From assembly GCA_051876355.1 (NCBI GenBank), contig JBJEHU010000038.1, positions 35,187-99,186 on the forward strand: 64,000 bases of DNA, in the 5' to 3' direction. This stretch comes from Olsenella_L sp051876355 (GTDB taxonomy: Bacteria > Actinomycetota > Coriobacteriia > Coriobacteriales > Atopobiaceae). The notes under the pieces were generated by a model that saw only the letters and a list, made by a program, of their open reading frames with translations, did not search any database and was not told where the DNA came from. Below are positions 60,140 to 64,000 of this stretch, piece by piece (positions within the stretch are counted from its first letter, which is position 1; the number at the start of each line of letters is the position of its first letter). A program made the translations under genes and the position numbers.

Positions 60140-61678
60140 TCAGCAGAAGCGGCCCTGCTTCCTTGCAGCGAGGAAGGCCTCAAAGTCCTCTTCCGTCTGG
60201 TCGGCATAGGCATGGGCAAACGTACAGAATGCCTCGTCCATTGCCGTGTCATCCCCGAAGTAGGAGGCAATCGCAAAGCGGTCGCCGGTCCTGGCATGTG
60301 CCCGGGCAAGCGTCCAGCCGCAGAGGGCCGAGAGATGCGTGAGACGGTGGGCATCGATCTTCGTGAGGTCGGGCGCGCCTTTGCCGTCCCAGAGCTGGCG
60401 CACATAGTAGTCATGCAGGCGCCCGTCCTCGCCGGGAAGCCTCGTCCAGCCGAGCAGCAGATCCGAGGAGACCTGGATGGCACGCTGGCCTTCGACGACA
60501 CGCTGGCCCTGCTCGGCGTAGCCGCTCTTGCCGACATAGCGCTCAAGCACCGATGGCACGGCTTCCTTGATCTGGAGCACGAGGGGATCGTCGGCATCCG
60601 CCCCCTCGAAGACGCAGATCCAGGCCCTGAGGCCGACCGAGCCTACGCCTACGACCTTGCGGGCGATATCGACGCCGTGGTAGGAGTCGAGAAGTGCCCG
60701 CCTGTTTTCTGGCGGCGACGCGCGGTAGCCCTGCAGGATGAGCCGGATGAGCCGTGCTGTTGCATCCTCGTGGGCGAACTTCGCATCCTGGGCCAGCTCA
60801 TGCATGAGGTGCTCGCCGAAGCTGCTCTCCTGAATCTTCTTCTGGGCCACATCGCGGACCGGGACGATGAGGGGAGGATCGCTCACGATTCTGAGCTTTC
60901 CGTCGACGACCTCTGTGAACTTCTGGATGGCCCGGGCGTTGTTCTTGCGCTCTGCCTTGCTGAGCGTCTTCTCGAATGCCTTGCGCTCCGACTTGCCGCC
61001 TACCTCGCCGGCAAGCGCTGCGAGCTGGTCTGCATTGGCCTGTGCGTACCAGACCTCGAGATTGCCCATCTCGGCGAACTGTCTCATTGACTGGTGGTAG
61101 CCATTCACGCAGGCATGCACGGCCTTCTCTGTCTTCTCTTTCGAGATGCCAAGCACGCGGGCGCAGACCTCGACCGATGCTGCCAGACGCTTCAGGTCCC
61201 ACTCCCAGGGACCGCGGGCTGTTTCGTCGAAGTCGTTGAGGTCGAAGACGCGCTGTCGCTCCGGCGTCGAGAAGATGCCGAAGTTCGCGATGTGGGCATC
61301 GCCAGATGCCTGGACACGCAGAGGCGTCGTCGGCGTCGTGGCAAGGTCTCCTGCCATTGGCAGCGCGCATCCCCGATAGAACGCGAAGGGATTCTCTGCC
61401 ATGCGCTCATAGCGGATCGGCAGGAGTTCGGAAACGCGGTCCTTTGCCTGACTCTCGAGGAGCTCGAGCGGATCGGGACGTCCAGTCTTCGGTGGCCACA
61501 TCGCCTGTGCCTCTGCCGGCACCTCTTCGCGGAGCTTTGCTCCGTAGATCCTCGATTCGTCCGGTGTGCGCCTCTCCTGTTCCGCGAAGGCAGCGGACAG
61601 GAGCGATGAGATCGTATGCGCTGCAGCACCTGCCAGCGTATTTCTGCCTGTGCTCGCCTCTGCTGGGTCTTCTGCCAT
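60140..61678 (-). CDS. DUF2252 protein
   Basis: 512 residues from the ATG ending at 61678 (GGGG upstream); an in-frame ATG at 61711 would add 11. DUF2252 segments: RYERMAENPFAFYRGCALPMAGDLA, GDAHIANFGIFSTPERQRVFDLNDFDETARGPWEWDLKRLAAS and the late LCGWTLARAHARTGD. The pattern of Asp and His residues resembles a kinase-like aminoglycoside-phosphotransferase fold, but no function is proven. It stands alone between two convergent or divergent neighbours. Confidence 0.88.
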   Translation of the reverse strand: MAEDPAEASTGRNTLAGAAAHTISSLLSAAFAEQERRTPDESRIYGAKLREEVPAEAQAMWPPKTGRPDPLELLESQAKDRVSELLPIRYERMAENPFAFYRGCALPMAGDLATTPTTPLRVQASGDAHIANFGIFSTPERQRVFDLNDFDETARGPWEWDLKRLAASVEVCARVLGISKEKTEKAVHACVNGYHQSMRQFAEMGNLEVWYAQANADQLAALAGEVGGKSERKAFEKTLSKAERKNNARAIQKFTEVVDGKLRIVSDPPLIVPVRDVAQKKIQESSFGEHLMHELAQDAKFAHEDATARLIRLILQGYRASPPENRRALLDSYHGVDIARKVVGVGSVGLRAWICVFEGADADDPLVLQIKEAVPSVLERYVGKSGYAEQGQRVVEGQRAIQVSSDLLLGWTRLPGEDGRLHDYYVRQLWDGKGAPDLTKIDAHRLTHLSALCGWTLARAHARTGDRFAIASYFGDDTAMDEAFCTFAHAYADQTEEDFEAFLAARKQGRFC

Positions 61679-61832
61679 GCGTCCCCGCTTTCCTCTGGCA
61701 TCCTCTGGCACTCAGAACTCTACTCCTCATGAGGCGGAGGCTGCTTCGGAGAATGGTTTCCACATGATGGCGGGAGGGCAGGTTCTGCGGCGAGAGGGCT
61801 ATGGTAGAGCGGGCAACGAGAAGGAGGGTGCG

Positions 61833-62903
61833 ATGGATCTGGTGCGCGATGAGGTGGCAGGGCTTCTGGGAAAGCTGAGCATGGCAAAAGGGCCGTCGGG
61901 CTTCGAGGACGAGACGGTAGCCGTTGTGCGCGAGTTCTGCTCCGGCTGGGCAGACGTGAAGACGAACTCTTTGATGGATGCCTTGATCTATCCCAAGAAT
62001 TTCACAGGAATGAAGCCAGTGCTCATGCTCGATGCCCATGGGGACGAGGTCGGTGGCATGGTCCGCTCGATTCGCTCGAACGGCACCATGAGCTTCGTCG
62101 AGCTCGGACGCTTCTCGCCCCATGTGCTGGCGGGGCAGGACGTCTTTGTCCGCACGACGGAAGGTTCCTGGGTCCGTGCCGTCATCGGCGTGAAGCCACC
62201 CCATTTCATGAGCGAGGCGGAGAAGGCGGCAGGCACCGAGGAGCTCATCCTCGACTGTGGCGCCACCTCGAAGGAGGAGGCAATCGAGCGCTTCCATATG
62301 GGCATGGGCGAGCCCATCGTGCCGGCAACGCAGTTTGAATACGATGGGGAGCATGGGATTGCATTTGGCAAGGCATTCGACTGCCGTGCCGGCGTCACGG
62401 CGCTTCTCCTGGCGCTCAGGGAGCTTTCTGGGAAGGACCTGCCTTTCGATGTCGTGGCTTCCATCTCCTCGATGGAGGAAGTAGGGGAGCGCGGTGTCGC
62501 GGCTGCTGTCAGGACTTTCCAGCCGAAGCTTGCCTTCATGTTCGAGGGCTGCCCGGCAGATGATACGTTCCAGCAGCCAGACGATATCCAGACAGCGCTC
62601 CATAAAGGCCCGATGTTTCGCTATTTCGACTGCTGCATGATCACGAACCCGCGCTACCAGCGCTTCGTGCTTGCCACGGCGAAGAGGCAGGGCCTCAGAG
62701 TGCAGACAAGCGTGCGCGAAGGCGGCGGCACCGATGGAGGACCGGCCCACATGCTCGACGTGCCAAGCGTTGTCGCAGGCGTGCCCTGCCGCTATGTCCA
62801 TGCAGGATGCGCAATCTGCGCTGTGGATGATATCGAGGAAGCGGCGAAGGTCTGCGTAGCTGTGGCAGAGACGCTCACGCCTGAGGCTGCTGATCGCTTC
62901 TAG
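61833..62903 (+). CDS. M42-family glutamyl/leucyl aminopeptidase
   Basis: 356 residues from ATG 61833 (AAGGAGG upstream). M42 metal ligands are visible: DAHGDEVG (His-x-Asp), KAFDCRAG (bridging Asp), SMEEVGERG (Glu pair) and the C-terminal REGGGTDGGPAHM. It is a cobalt- or zinc-dependent tetrahedral aminopeptidase of the cytoplasm that degrades peptides. It is divergent from DUF2252 and convergent with the BFD-like gene. Confidence 0.92.
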   Translation: MDLVRDEVAGLLGKLSMAKGPSGFEDETVAVVREFCSGWADVKTNSLMDALIYPKNFTGMKPVLMLDAHGDEVGGMVRSIRSNGTMSFVELGRFSPHVLAGQDVFVRTTEGSWVRAVIGVKPPHFMSEAEKAAGTEELILDCGATSKEEAIERFHMGMGEPIVPATQFEYDGEHGIAFGKAFDCRAGVTALLLALRELSGKDLPFDVVASISSMEEVGERGVAAAVRTFQPKLAFMFEGCPADDTFQQPDDIQTALHKGPMFRYFDCCMITNPRYQRFVLATAKRQGLRVQTSVREGGGTDGGPAHMLDVPSVVAGVPCRYVHAGCAICAVDDIEEAAKVCVAVAETLTPEAADRF

Positions 62904-62914
62904 ATATGAAAGGA

Positions 62915-62938
62915 GAGGCAGAGCCTGAGCCCTGCCTC
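62915..62938. terminator. Hairpin between convergent M42 and BFD-like genes
   Basis: GAGGCAG pairs with CTGCCTC (7 bp) with a 10-base loop; no strong T-run on either side. Confidence 0.4.
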
Positions 62939-62968
62939 CTCAAGAGTTCTTCGCTATGCGTTTGGGAT

Positions 62969-63670
62969 CTATGCAGTCTGAGCCAGCGCCTCTTCGACAG
63001 CTGCTGCAACAGCTGCACGGCAGCGTCCGCAGCGGGTGCCGGCGCCGGTTGCGCGCTCGACATCCTCAAGGCTTCTCGCGCCTGCCTCGACGGCCTGGAA
63101 GATCTCATCCTTTGTCGTTCCCATGCAGGGACAGATGAGGCCTTCCTCCTCGGCGCTGTAGCCGCCTTCGTGGCGGTGTCCCTCGTGGCGATGGCTGCTG
63201 TCAGCACCTTCTTCTCCGTGGCGATGTCCGTGGTGCTCAGCCCCGTCCTCCCCATGGAAGCGTCCGTGCTCGCCGTGGTGATGGTGATGATGTCCATGGC
63301 CCTCTTCGCTGTCGCCGTGATGGTGGTGGCAGTGCTCATGTCTGCCTTCTGCATCTCCGTGATGGCAGTGCGTGTGCTCGTCGCCCTCTGCATCATCATG
63401 GCGATGGCAATGTTCAGGCTCGCCTTCCGCATCGTGGTGGCAGTGCTCGCCGCCTTCGCTGCCGTCACGATGGTGGCAGCAATGGCCGTCTGCACCCTCT
63501 TCTGCATGGTGGTGATGATGGTGCGGATGCCCGTCCTTGCCGTAATGTCTGTGGCCTTCGCCTTCATGGCCCCGTGCGTGCTGGTGTGCATCCTTGGCTT
63601 CGGGGGTGCTGGTAGCGGCATTCTCTGCAGTGAACGTATCGAGCTCTTCATTCGTCTTGTTCGTATCCAT
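62969..63670 (-). CDS. His-rich protein fused to a BFD-like [2Fe-2S] domain
   Basis: 233 residues from the ATG ending at 63670 (AAAGGA upstream). Residues 29-168 contain about 48 His plus seven or so Cys in imperfect EGxEHCHH and HGD repeats, with long runs such as HHHHHH. Residues 178-232 form a bacterioferritin-associated-ferredoxin-like domain with cluster ligands Cys180-x-Cys182-x31-Cys214-x2-Cys217, the spacing of BFD. The His-rich part probably stores or buffers nickel, zinc, cobalt or copper. I know no described protein joining the two. Confidence 0.8.
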   Translation of the reverse strand: MDTNKTNEELDTFTAENAATSTPEAKDAHQHARGHEGEGHRHYGKDGHPHHHHHHAEEGADGHCCHHRDGSEGGEHCHHDAEGEPEHCHRHDDAEGDEHTHCHHGDAEGRHEHCHHHHGDSEEGHGHHHHHHGEHGRFHGEDGAEHHGHRHGEEGADSSHRHEGHRHEGGYSAEEEGLICPCMGTTKDEIFQAVEAGARSLEDVERATGAGTRCGRCRAAVAAAVEEALAQTA

Positions 63671-63694
63671 AGGGCGGATTCCTTTCTTTGAAGG

Positions 63695-63708
63695 CCGACC
63701 AACCGACC
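63695..63708. repeat. Direct repeat in the BFD-like gene upstream region
   Basis: CCGACC-AA-CCGACC lies 25 bases before the BFD-like start. It could be a regulator site; on the minus strand it reads GGTCGG-TT-GGTCGG. Confidence 0.4.
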
Positions 63709-63798
63709 TCAATGAAATGAATTGTGCCGATTGGCCTATGCTGAAGTGGCAGCTGGATGCTGCAATGACGAAACTCCGGACAGGGAGAGGGCAGCGTA

Positions 63799-63990
63799 AT
63801 GCTGGCAAATGACGCAGTTTCCAAGCGGCAGCCTGAGCATAGCGAGGAGTCGCTCGGGGAAAGGTGCGGCCCCTCTGAGGGAACCAGGGCAGCGCTGGCG
63901 GAGCTCGATGCAATGAAGGAACATCCGGAGCTCTACAGACGCTATTGCTCGTTCGAAGAGATGCTGCAAGACGTGCTTGCCGGCAAATGA
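63799..63990 (+). CDS. Small RelB/DinJ-like or hypothetical protein
   Basis: 63 residues with GGGAGAGGG upstream of ATG 63799. The C-terminal part, ALAELDAMKEHPELYRRYCSFEEMLQDVLAG, recalls the C-terminus of RelB/DinJ-type antitoxins that wraps a toxin, while the N-terminus lacks their ribbon-helix-helix. A toxin gene could lie beyond the window edge (64000). The family is uncertain. Confidence 0.45.
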   Translation: MLANDAVSKRQPEHSEESLGERCGPSEGTRAALAELDAMKEHPELYRRYCSFEEMLQDVLAGK

Positions 63991-64000
63991 TGCCATCTAG

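Overview
The window reads as a chromosomal segment of an anaerobic, fermentative actinobacterium. GC content looks close to 60%, strong AGGAGG-type ribosome binding sites precede most starts, and genes are tightly packed. Gene content (hybrid-cluster protein, GH1/GH36/GH78 sugar loci, CMD-cupin and SDR oxidoreductases, an AAA/DUF4143 ATPase, an LPXTG tail) points to the Coriobacteriia, perhaps an Olsenella/Atopobiaceae-like gut or oral species. That placement is inference from general resemblance, not a computed result. No rRNA, tRNA, CRISPR array, insertion sequence or prophage was found.

Layout. 1-1900: tail of an SPFH-like protein, an Arc-type small DNA-binding protein, a 33-bp palindromic repeat array and an M20 peptidase. 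1901-6061: an AraC regulator divergent from a PTS EIIBC and a GH1 6-phospho-glycosidase. 6181-10821: a methyltransferase, then a TPP-riboswitch-controlled thiC-thiM-thiE-thiD operon. 11082-16774: a Gly-rich membrane peptide, a GT-B-like protein divergent from a TetR regulator across two palindromic operators, then a GPH symporter and GH36 alpha-galactosidase. 17048-21088: a GH3 lipoprotein, DUF3825, a HAD phosphatase, a nitroreductase and a DUF1801 protein. 21271-24454: an SDR-cupin fusion, a LuxR regulator and a second SDR. 24752-28111: a YwaF-like membrane protein, then DUF969-DUF979-pcp (5-oxoproline transport and release). 28332-31306: hydrolase, phosphoesterase, nucleoside hydrolase and LMW phosphatase. 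31487-33038: a second, unrelated 33-bp repeat array in front of an AAA/DUF4143 ATPase. 33079-38098: AraC, MFS and GH78 rhamnosidase, plus a detached LPXTG tail. 38413-43338: Bcr-type efflux pump, UvrA2-like ATPase and DUF218 protein. 43600-46940: VTC, DUF4956 and DUF4353 lipoprotein. 47063-51776: small protein, Crp/Fnr divergent from hcp, a UDG-family protein and a CMD-cupin protein. About 51894-52014: a candidate structured RNA. 52037-56159: Ser/Thr kinase, FHA protein and LysR. 56648-60054: MerR divergent from iron alcohol dehydrogenase, flavodoxin and DUF362. 60140-64000: DUF2252, M42 peptidase, a His-rich/BFD-like fusion and a small antitoxin-like ORF.

How the genes work together. Four carbohydrate loci pair a regulator or transporter with a cytoplasmic hydrolase: phospho-beta-glucosides, alpha-galactosides, rhamnosides and nucleosides. 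Thiamine is built from de novo HMP plus salvaged thiazole alcohol, because thiG/thiH/thiS/thiF are not in this operon. Peptide and pyroglutamate scavenging (M20, M42, pcp with DUF969/DUF979) fits amino-acid fermentation. Redox and nitrosative defence is spread over hcp, nitroreductase, flavodoxin, ADH and the BFD-like protein.

The least explained elements are the two 33-bp arrays, the multi-hairpin RNA near 52 kb, the His-rich BFD fusion, the SDR-cupin fusion lacking the usual catalytic lysine, and the detached LPXTG peptide.
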